From Vanessa cardui (lineage: Eukaryota > Arthropoda > Insecta > Lepidoptera > Nymphalidae): a stretch of 64,000 nucleotides of DNA. The stretch lies in contig NC_061133.1 of NCBI RefSeq assembly GCF_905220365.1, forward strand, positions 8,112,171 to 8,176,170, read 5' to 3'. The notes under the pieces were generated by a model, which was not told the origin of the DNA, did no database searches, and saw nothing but the letters and a program-made list of their open reading frames with translations. Positions within the stretch are counted from its first letter, which is position 1, and every line of letters begins with the position of its first letter. The translations under genes were made by a program, and so were the position numbers. Of this stretch, positions 48,340 through 60,800 are shown piece after piece.

Positions 48340-49250
48340 AAATAAATAAATCTAATCCAATCCAGCCCATTTCCGGTCACTGCTGGATATGTCCCGTCCT
48401 CTCCAATTGCACGCCACTGAGATCGTTCTTGGGCTCCTCGCATCCAGCTCCTACCAGCCGTCTTGCGTAAGTCGTCACTCCACCGTGCCCGTGGACGTCC
48501 TACACTACGTTTGCCGAGGCGCGGTCTCCACTCTAGAACACGTTTTCCCCGACGGTTATCGGTTATGCGACAAATATGGCCCGCCCACTGCCACTTTACC
48601 TTATTAATCCGGTGGGCTATGTCGATGACTTTGGTTCTCTGGCGGGTCGCCTCATTTCTTCTGATGCGATCCCGCAGAGAAACGCCGAGCATAGCCCTTG
48701 CCATAGCACGCTGAGCGACTTTAAACTGGTGGACCAGCCTTGCCGTGAGTTTCCACGTTTCGACTCCGTATGTCATGACGGGTAGGACGCACTGGTTGAA
48801 GACTTTCGTCTTAAGGCACTGTGGGATCGACGATGTAAAGATTCGACATAATTTTCCAAACGCTGCCCAACCCAGCTGAATTCTTTTATTCACCTCGTCC
48901 TCAAGGTTGTTTCTACCTAATCGCAAAGTCTGCCCATGGTAGATATATTTTTGAACAACTTCGAGGACGGTACCGTGTATCGCAATCGGTTCCGGTAGAA
49001 CATGTTCATTGAACATGACCTTGGTTTTATCCAAGTTCATCCGTAGGCCGATACGCATAGAAGAATCAGCAAGCGTCTGCAAATCTTAAGTGAGAGATGT
49101 ATTCGCCACTGATGTTGATGCCATGTCCTTTCCAGTTCAGCGTCTTGAACATATCCTCCATTGAATTAGTAAACAATTTGGGGGAAATAACGTCTCACAC
49201 CTTGATGCAATGGTATGGGATTTGTTTGCTGATTCTGTACTTGAACGGAA
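48340..49250 (-). pseudogene. RTE-clade-like LINE reverse transcriptase fragment
   Basis: The minus strand gives KYRISKQIPYHCIKV*DVIS, then PKLFTNSMEDMFKTLNWKGH and GEYISHLRFAD. It then shifts frame into a 249-codon frame (49082-48333). That frame holds RIGLRMNLDKTKVMFNEHVL, VLPVMTYGVETWKLT, INKVKWQWAGHICRITDNRR and GRPRARWSDDLRKTAG, the typical RTE C-terminus. The second Asp of FADD and the residues after it are deleted at the frameshift. The 3' end is a TTTAT/AAATA-rich tail at 48325-48350. Confidence 0.85.
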
Positions 49251-49675
49251 AATACACCTATTTGGTTGGACTCCCTTAATGCTCGTAACAAGGTTCTATC
49301 GGGACCGTGGGTACAGTGCTGCTGACCCGCTTCGCCGAAGAAGACCAGTAGAAGGGGTCTTCGCTATGGATGTCTTCTCCTCCCACCATAAGTGTCCCGG
49401 GGTTAAGGGTTTCTGTACCCTGAGAACTCCCTAGGAAGTGGAATTCCGCAGAGGTGAGCCTACCGTTAGGACGTCACGGTAGTATGCACAAAAGATTTCG
49501 TAACATCCTCCAAAAAGACAGAGTGGGTCGCTAACGTTGGTTTTTTAGCAGGTATACACCCCGCCCCCCACCTCATGTGGAGGAATAGTGGTATGCGTTT
49601 TTGCGAAAAAAAGGGCGGCATAATAGGTATTGCATGCGGGCGACAAAACAGCTAGCGGCGGGCCTGAATCTGGTT

Positions 49676-49800
49676 TGTTTTAAAAGAGCAAACTATGCGA
49701 GTTTCTTGCCGCTTCTTCGCGCTGAAGTGCTTTTCAAATCCGAATTACAGTAAGGTTGAATTTTAAGGTGAATAACGATTTTTGAATAGTCAAAAATATA
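49676..49800 (+). mobile_element. LINE 3' tail fragment
   Basis: GCGAGTTTCTTGCCGCTTCTTC, then AAGTGCTTTTCAAATCCG, matches the tail at 7410-7500. It begins just past the right target duplication of the hAT-like element. Confidence 0.5.
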
Positions 49801-51700
49801 CAAATATTGTTAAATATTTGACGTAATTAGAATAAATTTATACAATAATTTGAGTTTAATAATCTACTATATATCTATTTTAATTTTATGTATATACTAT
49901 TATTATATTTAATACAAAATTTGTTGATAGCACAGATAACGCTGACTAATCTTTAACAGATTTGTGGCATCTCTGATTAATGTATGTGTTTGCCGCTGAA
50001 GCGCAATAATAAACTTCTTAACTATCAACAGAAAAAACACTTTAATGCAAAGACATGAGATAAATAAGCTTTATTTTCATTTAATTTGTCTCATAGTATT
50101 TTATTATAACAAAATCAAGATTACGATATTCTTTTTACGCGTCTTTATTAATTTTATCTTTTGCAATTTGGATTAGCTTGAGATATATTACAAGGTATTA
50201 TCGATGTAAAGAAAAGACGTGGGACGTACGGTATGATGTATTACAGCAAGGGCGGGTAGATTGCGTTGCTCGATATTGATTACCTATATAATAACATTTG
50301 TCCATATTTCATCATTGACAGAATGTCGTCGTGTGAAAATTCCCTTTTTCTCTTGCAATGCTGAAATTGTTAACAAGTTTATTATAAAACGCTTACTGAC
50401 TATCAACACATAGTCTACATTATACGACAAAGAGACTTGAAATTTGGAGTACTCCTCCGCTATGCAGATTCGTACAAAGAAAGGAATCCTTTCTTTACAT
50501 AAGTATAAATTTAATTTCAAAGTTTCAAAGGGTTCTGCATCTTCTGCACCTTTCTCTTAACTTTCAAGTCAATGTAATCAATATATTTAAAATTAAATAA
50601 ATAAAAGTATTTTTAGCTCACATGATAAATACATATCACTATATTAGATTTTATGATTAGAATAATATTACGATTCAATTATAATATAATATAGAGTATA
50701 ATATATTTTCTTTCTCTTTGCGGATAAAACTGGCCATGATTAATCCTAGTTTTGTAATGAAACTACTTAAACGATTAGTAACAAAATAACTTATGGAATA
50801 CCATTTGCCGATACAAATCCCAGAATAGTAAATAATTGTTTTAATTAACTAGAGACTTTACGTATATATATAGTTTTGCGTAAGTACTTAAGTAGAATAA
50901 TGCGTACAGTTCGTATTGTCCCGGTACGCCAAGTTAATGTTTAAACAATAAACTTAGGACGATAAGGACTTTTGGGTCGAACATTACATTAACCTTACAT
51001 GTAGTTTATACCTTTGACAGATTAATTTAACGTCTCTTTTGAAAGCACAAACAATAGACAATTCTTCGACAAAATTTTTGATTTAAATTTATATTCAACA
51101 AATTCTAAGAATATGTGTATGTGCTTCGTAATTAATTTCGCAGTTATTATAATGATTTGATTCTTCATAAAGGAAAACTGCGGGCGTGCTTAGAAAACTC
51201 GTGTAGGAGTTTGTAGTTGTACTTGAAAAAGTCTGACGAGAACTTTCCGACACTTATCCAGTAATCTTGAAAATATGAGCGGTTTTAAGCTGTCAATCGT
51301 GGAGGATGAAATATTTTGCTGGGCTTTGCACACTTTAAATTTATATTTCAATACTACATTTTGAAACAATATCATATAAGTTAGTCAAAAACACAATCTT
51401 CCCTGCATTTATTTATATTATTTATTATGGAATTTAATAATTGACAATATTTTTTACTCGATTTTTCACTATAAGATTAAAATCTTCTTGGTAATAACAT
51501 AAGGTACATATAAAACAACATTCAAATACATACACTATAGCAATAGCTATACTAGCCTTAAAGCAAAATCTTATATATGAATGTATGTACGTATGAATGT
51601 TGCCTAATTTAGTATATATAGTAATTATATACAAATAAAAATTAACATTATCAATTAATTACAGATGTATGTATCTTAGTTTTAGTTATTTAGAGTATTT
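49801..51700. other. no gene recognised, upstream of the receptor exon
   Basis: AT-rich. No exon or promoter is convincing; it is probably intronic if the receptor has a distant first exon. Confidence 0.4.
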
Positions 51701-51725
51701 GAAATTTTACTTTTTTTTTCAGAAA

Positions 51726-51791
51726 ATGTATATCAATCCGAAGAAGTGGAGGTATCCTTCGGCCAAATATTACATAACATCGAAGCTGTAA
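51726..51791 (+). other. upstream ORF in the receptor leader
   Basis: ATG right after the acceptor (AG at 51721-51722) opens MYINPKKWRYPSAKYYITSK plus one residue. It terminates at TAA (51789-51791), 9 bases before the receptor ATG. Such a short gap would make reinitiation inefficient, so it may dampen translation. Its coding significance is unknown. Confidence 0.55.
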
Positions 51792-51800
51792 ACAAGAAAA

Positions 51801-54800
51801 ATGTCTGGCTCGGAAGCGAGCGGCGGTGATGCGATAGTGGCGTACTGTGTGCCCGGCGGTCCAAACTTCCAACGAGTCTACGTGAAAGTGCACGGCTATG
51901 TAGCGCTTATTATCTGCCTACTAGGCTCCGTTGCCAACTCTGTCAACATCGCTGTGCTTAGTCGCAAGGAAATGACCTCGACTACTAACTCCATCCTTAC
52001 CGCCCTCGCCGTCGCGGATCTTCTAGTCATGATAGATTATATACCTCTAGCTCTTCATGTCTACACAACTATTGCTGAGGAGCTCAATCGAAATTCGTAC
52101 GCGTGGGCAGTTTTCGTATACTTCCATTCAATATTCAGTCAAACTTTTCACACAATTTCTATCTGGCTTACGATAACATTGGCGGTTTGGAGATTCGTTG
52201 CCATTAAATTCCCCCAGAAAAACAAGACATTTTGTAACAAAAGAAATACGAATATAGCGATTGCTGTTGCTTATGTCGTTTGTCCAATAGTGTGTCTACC
52301 GATTTACTTTGCAATGAAAATACAAGAGTTACCGAATAACAACACTGTCAGAGATAATGCGACAATGAACGAAACTGACAGTGTGAATGTTTCAGCAGTT
52401 GGTGAACCGACCTACGCGATTTCAATGACGAATAATCAATACTTATTAACCTCTATATTTTGGATTTACAGTGTTTTCTTAAAATTAATTCCTTGTGTTG
52501 TGCTATCTATCTTGAGTGTATGTTTAATATTGAAAATGAAGTCAAGTGATAGAAGACGGCAAAAATTGCTGAAAAAGTCTGCTGTCGCTACTAACGAGGT
52601 AAACATCAAAATAATTGAAGTGTAAACACTTATAGAATTAGTTTAATTCACAGTCTGCTTACTTTGTCCACTTAGTTGTTTTAATTGCTATAACGAATTA
52701 CTCGAGACTTAGTTTAAAAAATATAAGTCAAAAAGTTAGTCGTGAAAATATGAAAAACTTTGACACTTCGCTAAGAAGTTGAAAATATAATGATTCTCAA
52801 GTTTCAAATTTAAATTTATGCAAAGTTTTGCTTCAACTAAATTTTTGCAGTTAGTGAGTCTTAAGAATTAGTCTTTTTTACAAGATAAATTAAATTAAGA
52901 ATATCTCTGAAGTTGATGTAAGTTGTTAATCTTTAACTTATTAAATTATTCAGCGGAAGATCTTCAAAGCATCGAATTAAATAAAATTTAGATTTATAAA
53001 AGTTACTCTTGATGAAATAGACGAATTTCGAATGAGCGTACATAATTCTTACGCCGCACTAAATCGCGTCTTAGCAATCGCCCACGGGCATTTCTATTTC
53101 CATAGTCATCACATAAACACGGTAAAATGTAAGGACATTTATGCATGGTATGACATGAGTTACCTCCCAATGTGTGGTATTTTCTGCGAAGAGAATTTAC
53201 TCTCATTTAAATATAGAACACGATAAGATGAAGTCCACACCTATAGCTATGATGTGGCAAGCAAAGGTAAAATATATTAATATTTTTCTCAAGTACATTT
53301 TGCAGTCTCAGTGCATCAACATATAGAGGTAGCTATGTAATATATTTTGAATGTCATAGAGTTATTGCAGTAATCAGTATTTGTATTAATAAACGAGATA
53401 ATTTTGTTTCCGTTAAATTTTAATTTGTTTTGATACATTCTGTTGGCGCTAAAAAACTAGTGTAATTAGCGACATTAGGTTGTGGTTTCAGCAATGTTAA
53501 CAATTACTGTATCATATGTATGTATATAGAAGACAATTAATATACATTATGATTTACAAATAATAAAAAAAATAATTATATGTAGATATTTCGTTTAAAA
53601 AAACAGAACTTATATTGACTTTTGATAAAAATTTTAAATCTCATTCTATCGAGTAAAAATATTTAGATGAGTTTAAAATATGTTGATGTAGTATAATTTT
53701 AACATAGAATTTTTCCCAGGGAGAAAAGGCTCGTTTAAACGAAGACGGCGGGAAGCGAGGTGGTCGTACAGATCGCACTACGCGCATGTTGGTAGCATTG
53801 CTTGGACTGTTTCTGGCAACGGAATTACCACAGGCTCTGTTTGGTCTGCTTACTGCGATTGCTCCACATCTGTTTGGGATATGCTACTACGCTTTTGGTT
53901 AGTAAGATTTAATCTTCTTTTTTTAATTCTTTTATTTATAATCTAGCACACTTATTCGTATAAGACAAGTCAGGTCGTCGACAGATGCTCCCTGTCGATG
54001 AATTATGTATGAAAATCTCCGAAAAGCGCTGCATTTTCTGGTAAGTTTTTTGTACATATATTCGTTTTTTTAGAGTTAAGCAACACAAAATCAAAACACT
54101 ATACATATATAATATATAACTTTGTGTAATGGGGCGTTATTAATATGATAATTTACAGTTTAAATGTTTAAGTGACGATTTGATATTTTGACAGCGTGAC
54201 GAATTTATCTTTCAAGCTTCAATCCCAAAGTCGTGTTTTAGTTTCAAACTTTTTACGTTAGTTTCATGTGATAAAGGCCTAAGCTCATTTAATCGATGAA
54301 ATTTATTCGAAGGAGCAGCGTCAACATCATTTCAACTTGTCGTTATATCCGTCGGAAGGTCGGCGTTGAGGTTTAGATTGAAGTTGCGTTTTTATATCTA
54401 TACATATATGAATGCCTATTTATAACTGGTAGATATATAGAGATATAGAGCGGGTTTGTTCGAACAAATATTTTTCATGACTGCTCCTTTTTATTATTTC
54501 TAACGAAATATTTGTTTTTACCCATAAAAACTTTTCAAATGATAAAAAAGGTTTTATTAATTTACTTTTTATTTAAATATAATAAACAAAAATAATCTAA
54601 TTATAAGCACTTTTAAAGCCTAAATCTCATAAATGTAAATTGAGGTTAAAAGAAAATATATTTCAAAGCCTTTTATTCGAAAACCCACATTTATGTTTGC
54701 GGTTAAAATGACTTCCTCATCATAAAATTTGCAATGATAAATTTAAGGTTCATGGATTTAATGGGCATTAGATTTATTATTTATTTTTCAAATAAATAAA

Positions 54801-57800
54801 AAAAAATATTTGACAAATTATCATGTTGCATAAATTAAAAAAAGTTTAAAATATAAATAAGTATAAATAAATTTAAAAAATAAAACAAAATTAACAATGA
54901 TTCAATTTGTTTCATACTGAAAGCAATAAAATATTAATTTTAAGTAACTTGTTTATTTATAGAAATGGCCAGCACGTGATTACTCTTATTTTTACGTACT
55001 TTAATTATTGTTTAATGGAGTACTTTTCAGGAAAAGTACAATACTTTACCGTAAATAACCGAGAAGAGAAGGTTATTATATATTTTAATTTAAGATTACA
55101 CAACACAAATAATTAATTATGTTACATTTTTATTTACATTTAAAGCCCATTCATTATTTGGTTATTAATATATTATCACATAACATATCGGCAGAATTTT
55201 CGTTTGACTTCAGTATCTCACAGTGTTATTAATCATACTCTACTATACAAAATTATATATAGGATTTGTTCATAGTTATCACACATTGATATAACATATA
55301 TACATACATACACAATAGTAATAAAGTATATTTCGCGCTAAACTTTTTATGGTCAGCCCAACGATCAAGATCCACGAAGATTACAGCGACATAACTAATA
55401 TTTTTTCCTACATTGTGATACAATAATTTCCTTTGTTGTTCATTTGGGTGTGTTATTGGTTTTATTATAAAGTTGTTATATAAAGCAGAAATTAGAAAAT
55501 TTCCCTTGTTTATGCCATTCACTCATTGTTACTTTAATGGAGTTCTTTACAACTAAATGATTAAGTTTGATGAACCGCACTACCTCCATTATACACGCGG
55601 GTGAACCGCGTGTATAAAGGAGGTAGTGCGTAGTGTTAGGTAGCGTATGTGTTCCGGCATAAGTTGTCTATTGAAAATTTTACCCATTTACGTTCTTCAC
55701 CGTCGTTGAGTTACAAACAAACTTAATCTTAATATAAGTTGGTGTTTATCGTCTGTAAATTATGTGATTGTACATTGTAGATAGGCCTTCAACTAATGTA
55801 GTTGTATCTGACCGTTTTCCAGTGGGGGAAGCTAATATGCAAATAAAGTTAAGCGACTCTATTAACTTTATCGATCGTAGCTGAACTGTCCCTATTTCTA
55901 CTCTCGTCAGTATGTGAGTTACGTGCTGGAATCGAAGTTCATTGTACGATATACGTAGTATGTATGTTACTGATATATATGTATGTATAATATACCGACT
56001 TTATATAACATATATTTGTTTTTTAAATTTTTTATGCTCACTTGGTAGGTGGATAGCTTTGTGATTGCTCTCGAATTTTAAACACACTCATCACAAATCT
56101 ACCGTCAAACATCAAAACTTTGAAGAATGTATATCGGATCGAATGGTGAGTGATACAGGCATAAGGGAGTTAACGTCTAGTTCCCAAGGTTGGTAGCGAA
56201 AATACGATGTTAGGTAAGGTTAATATTTCTCATATTGCTATTGTTTATGAGTGTTAGTAACCACTTACCACCATGTGTCCCATTTGCCATTCAGCGTATC
56301 TAAACTAAATAAAAAAAAATAGTAAAAGCTATTCATAAGGTAACAGGTCTATTAGAAGTTAACCCAAATAGTATTAGCAAATTTATTATACGTTAAAGGA
56401 CTTATTTTTATCGACGTTTAAGTAGTGCCATAAAATGACACGAAATTCACTGAGGTCTTAATTGAATTCTATATATTTTACGATACTTGCCCGTTGACGC
56501 GTCGTTGAAAGCACTTAAATAAAACTATTGCTTCGAAAATATTACGTGAACAGGATACATGATATCGAACTCTTTAAGCCGACCGGGATTAAGAACGCGT
56601 GTTCCCCGAATTTAAAAACAAAGAAATATGCGCCGCCTTTTGTATTCTTAGTACCTAGCGTTCTATTGCGCGGATACATACATATATAATGCTTAACAAA
56701 TGTCCTAATTAAAAAAATCACGAATTAAATGATTCCTTCTCCCGTACTTTGCTTATATATTATCTTATTTACTCCACACCTTTTCTGTCATATGACTATT
56801 GACACAATTTTAATTACTTTTGTAAAACCTTACGTAGTAGAAATAAATATTTTATACAAACATTGTCCGTCAATTCCTTTCCTTACTTGTAATAGTGTAA
56901 CATTAATTTGTAATCTCATTACATTAAGTGCTTTAGGATATTCAAGCAACGTAAAAAATAATCTTAACTTTGACCCTCGTAAGTGTACAAGCGTAGTGTT
57001 GGAGCAACTCTCTACGTGTGTTTCAGTAGAAATAGCGAGTGTGAAACTTCATAATTACAGGTACAAACGATATAGTACTGCATATTCTAAGATACGTAAG
57101 ATATTTGACGTTGACAAAGTTGAAAAACAAGGGCTTTTTAAAAAGAAAAAAACACGAATTACTTTCTAACTTTATAATATTATTTATGTTTCATTTATGC
57201 AACTTTTTAAATGTTAATCCTTAGTTATAATGTATTGAGTGTTGGTGCAATAATGCATAAATAAATAAATATTAATTCCTTTATACAATAGTAATTTATT
57301 ACAAAAACAAATACAACGGTATATTTTTTATGACTTATAAATAGTATGTCTGAAGCACCCAAACTTCGCTCAATAAGTTAACACATGCCTCTGTAACAGG
57401 CGATCAATATTGATGCATTTGCTCTTTTTATTTATTTTTATTACACAATAGAAATATTAACATTATCTGCTTAAATATATACATATATAAATTAAAAATA
57501 CTTACTGTATAAATCACGACCTCGTGGAACGACGGAAATAATGCAAACATTTCCCCGTTGAATCGCAATTCCGATCCTCTGGGTAAGAAACCAGCCCTCC
57601 TGTAACTAGAGGAGGCAATAAGGCGAGGTATTATACTTTTAATGAAGCTCTTTGAACTACTATTTCAAGGCCGAAGTGTTTCAATAGCAAATGGGACAAA
57701 AACATAATTTGGAATAAGACTCTTTAGCTTCAGGTAAGAATAGACTGTAATACTAGTTGAAACTGCGGCTATACCCATGCGAAATTTAAATTACGAACAT

Positions 57801-60800
57801 CTATACACTAGGTATTATAGCCTAAAACCCACATGACCCATTTGTGTCCCGTTCGTCTCTATTATTAAAATGTTTACATTAAATTTCATGAAAGTATCAA
57901 ATTATATAAAATAAGATTTTTTTTTATAGTATATGCTATAGATACAACTACTCAAAATGATTCTAAAGAGTTTTTCTAGTAAAACACATTTAACTAAACT
58001 TAATAAGAAAGTTTCATATACGTATACGTACAGGGTTATTGGTAATTCGACGGAAAAAAAAATTGAAATAATATCGTTTTACGCATCTCATTTTTAATTT
58101 TGGGCCGATAAATATTGTTTAAATATTGACAAATATCTATTCGTTTTTTTAATCAGAAGAAAAAAATAGTTTTTTATGCATGTTTTTTTCTAAATGAATT
58201 TTGGAAGTTGCATTATTGACAAATTTTCAAAAAGCTAAAAACGTGATAGCTCAAATATGGTTCACTTTTGGGTTATGCATATGGGGGTTAAAATATTGCA
58301 AACAGTCACCCCTATCACCTTCTAATGGATGTAAGTCGAATTACCAATAACCCTGTATGTATATTTTTATATGTGAAATAAGGAGGAAAATATTAAGTTA
58401 CAAATAAATGAATAACGAGAGACTATAAAAAAGTTATTTCCAATAAGTCGCCTTGAGATTTGGTAACAAGAAGGCTGGCATTTAATTTCCAGAAAACGAG
58501 GTTAAATCTTTAAAAGAAAAAAACTCATTCCCTAGATATAAGAATTTACAAAATAAGGACTTTTTCTAAAGAACTCAAATAAAGAAAAAAAACTATATAT
58601 TTAAAAATTATTTTCTAGTGCAAATGTTTTTATAACTAAATATCTTACCATTACACTTATTTACAATTGAGTCATTTTTATTTAAAACTATTTTATGCAT
58701 GTTTCAAATAATATGACATGCACTCAATTTTAATGCAATTAGCGATAATTACTGGATATACAGTAGAACATAGCACTAATTTTAATGGTCTATTCTGTAA
58801 AAACAACTCAAACGTCACCGTTGAACACAATTTAGTATAAAATTATAATATTGTTACAATATACAGGTATCAAAATAGATTAAAAGTTCTGACTTGGTTT
58901 TCAACAATTTACGATTGAAATTTGAAGTGAGTTATTTATGAACAGCACCGTACATCCGATATAAGTTGCCTACTTCGCAAATCCTGGAGAATACCTGGGT
59001 ATGGTTCCGCTATAAAACTCTTTAATATAAGAGGCGTGGTGTAACTATATGTTGAATATGATAACTTTAATTTTTACATCTATAATTTTTAAAAACGTAA
59101 CTGCGGACAGTGTAGACAACTTTATGGACTTGAAAGAAAATACGCTCAATTTAATTACATAACTTTACGATTAAAAATGACTTACAAGATTATATTTTTT
59201 AAATTTTTGATTAAACAAGAGATGACTTTTTGTTTTGTCTAGTAGTCTATCGACGGAAAAATAAATTAGCACTTATGTTTTTACCAATAAGTTTATATCT
59301 TTACCTATGTAACAACCAATCCATTATCCAATGCTTATTTTATACGCGTTTGCTCAACATAGCCATCATAATGCCAATGTTAGCTTTTCTTTTATGAATA
59401 ACCTTTTTATCTCGAGTGAAAATTATGAAGGTCGTCTCGTTGATCTCAAAGGAGTATAGACAACTACGCAGAACGTATAGAGCACAAGTACCTACGTAAA
59501 TGTGCTCACTACTATTGCTCCTTCTATTGTTTACTTCCCTTTTTCTCAGAATTCGCTGAGACGGCAAAGAGTTCAGGCGCAGGGCCAACCATTTTAAGTG
59601 CTTTCCGTGGTACACGACTGTTCATACTTCCAATAGACTACGGCCTGCCTCTGAGGATTTTCGATAGAAAAAACTCCTATTTTTTTTCAGACACGGCTCT
59701 AACGAACCTCGGGGTCAATTGATCTCCTGCCACGAGATCAACAAAAGAATCGGACTGAAAATGTTCTATAAAAAATGTATGTATTGTCCGGTTGATTGGC
59801 AATGAAATTTCAACAATGATTTATGGTTTTTAACAATTTTAAAAAGGAGGTTACAATATGTAGGTATTTGTTTTTTATGTTCAACGAATACTCGAAAACA
59901 TCTGGACCTATTTGGATGATTTAAACCTTGTTCATATGGTATTTCATGTTTTAATTCAATTTATTCATGAAATTTATTGACCCGTAAGCGTATGCAAATG
60001 TTCGAGCAATGTAAAAGTCAATCATTTAACGATTATTCAATTTTAAAAAACATAATAATTCGACGAAAATTTAAATTTTTGTTTGAAAAAAAAAGGTTTT
60101 TTAAATGCCTTGATTCAAAAGTTTCAGGACTATACAAAAGTATTTTTATTAATAATCATTAGAAAAAAGCTTAGAAAAAATATCTTTAAGAATATAATAA
60201 TAAATCGTTAAAAGTTACAGGAATAAACTTATTCTTGTTAAAATTTTAAATCAGTGTATACATATTGAATTTATAACATTTTGAAATTATTCTTTGATGT
60301 CAGAACATTAAAGAACGATAAGTTTTTTTTCTATTAAACTGATGATTGAGTAAGTAGAAAATCGTTTATGATTGAGTTCGAAATAGATGAGTTTTTGCTT
60401 CAACTTCATCGAAGTAAATATTTATCACTCGTCAAATCTAAAAATACTTTACATTAACATGATGCAACTGTTACTGTGCACAAAATAAAGCACCTTGCAT
60501 ATTTATTCAACATGTAATTTAAAATTTGTTTGGTATCGACTAGATTGAAGAACCGTGATCGCTCAATAGTTAAAAAACGTAAACCTCAGCCGATTTATTC
60601 AAGTTCAAAGACGGGCGAGCATCACTTAATTTTCATGTGATTAATTTATGTTTATGGTTATGCTTTGATGAAAACCTCTTTATGAAATCTGCAGTGGATA
60701 CAAATCAATCGCCCATTGGGACAGCAGGGTGGATTAAGCTCCAATCCACTTCTGAAAGGAGACCAAAACTTAAGACCACAGTTAACATTTACAGGATGTT

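Larger units (their letters stand above)
47109..49666. mobile_element. hAT-like element packed with other retroelements, 8-bp TSD
   Basis: It begins CAGGGCCGCCGTAAGCGG and ends GCTAGCGGCGGGCCTG, imperfect inverted termini. Both sides are flanked by AATCTGGT (47101-47108, 49667-49674). GC content rises sharply within it. No hAT transposase is seen. The interior is mostly an R1-like LINE fragment (+) interrupted by an RTE-like LINE fragment (-). Confidence 0.85.

Noticed and set aside
47109..49666. GC-rich host gene cluster
   Set aside because: The frames are R1-like and RTE-like reverse transcriptase fragments inside a hAT-like element, not host exons.
55606..55630. let-7-like microRNA from the GGAGGTAG motif
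   Set aside because: The motif is on the 3' arm, the loop is only 5 bases and the rest does not match mature let-7.
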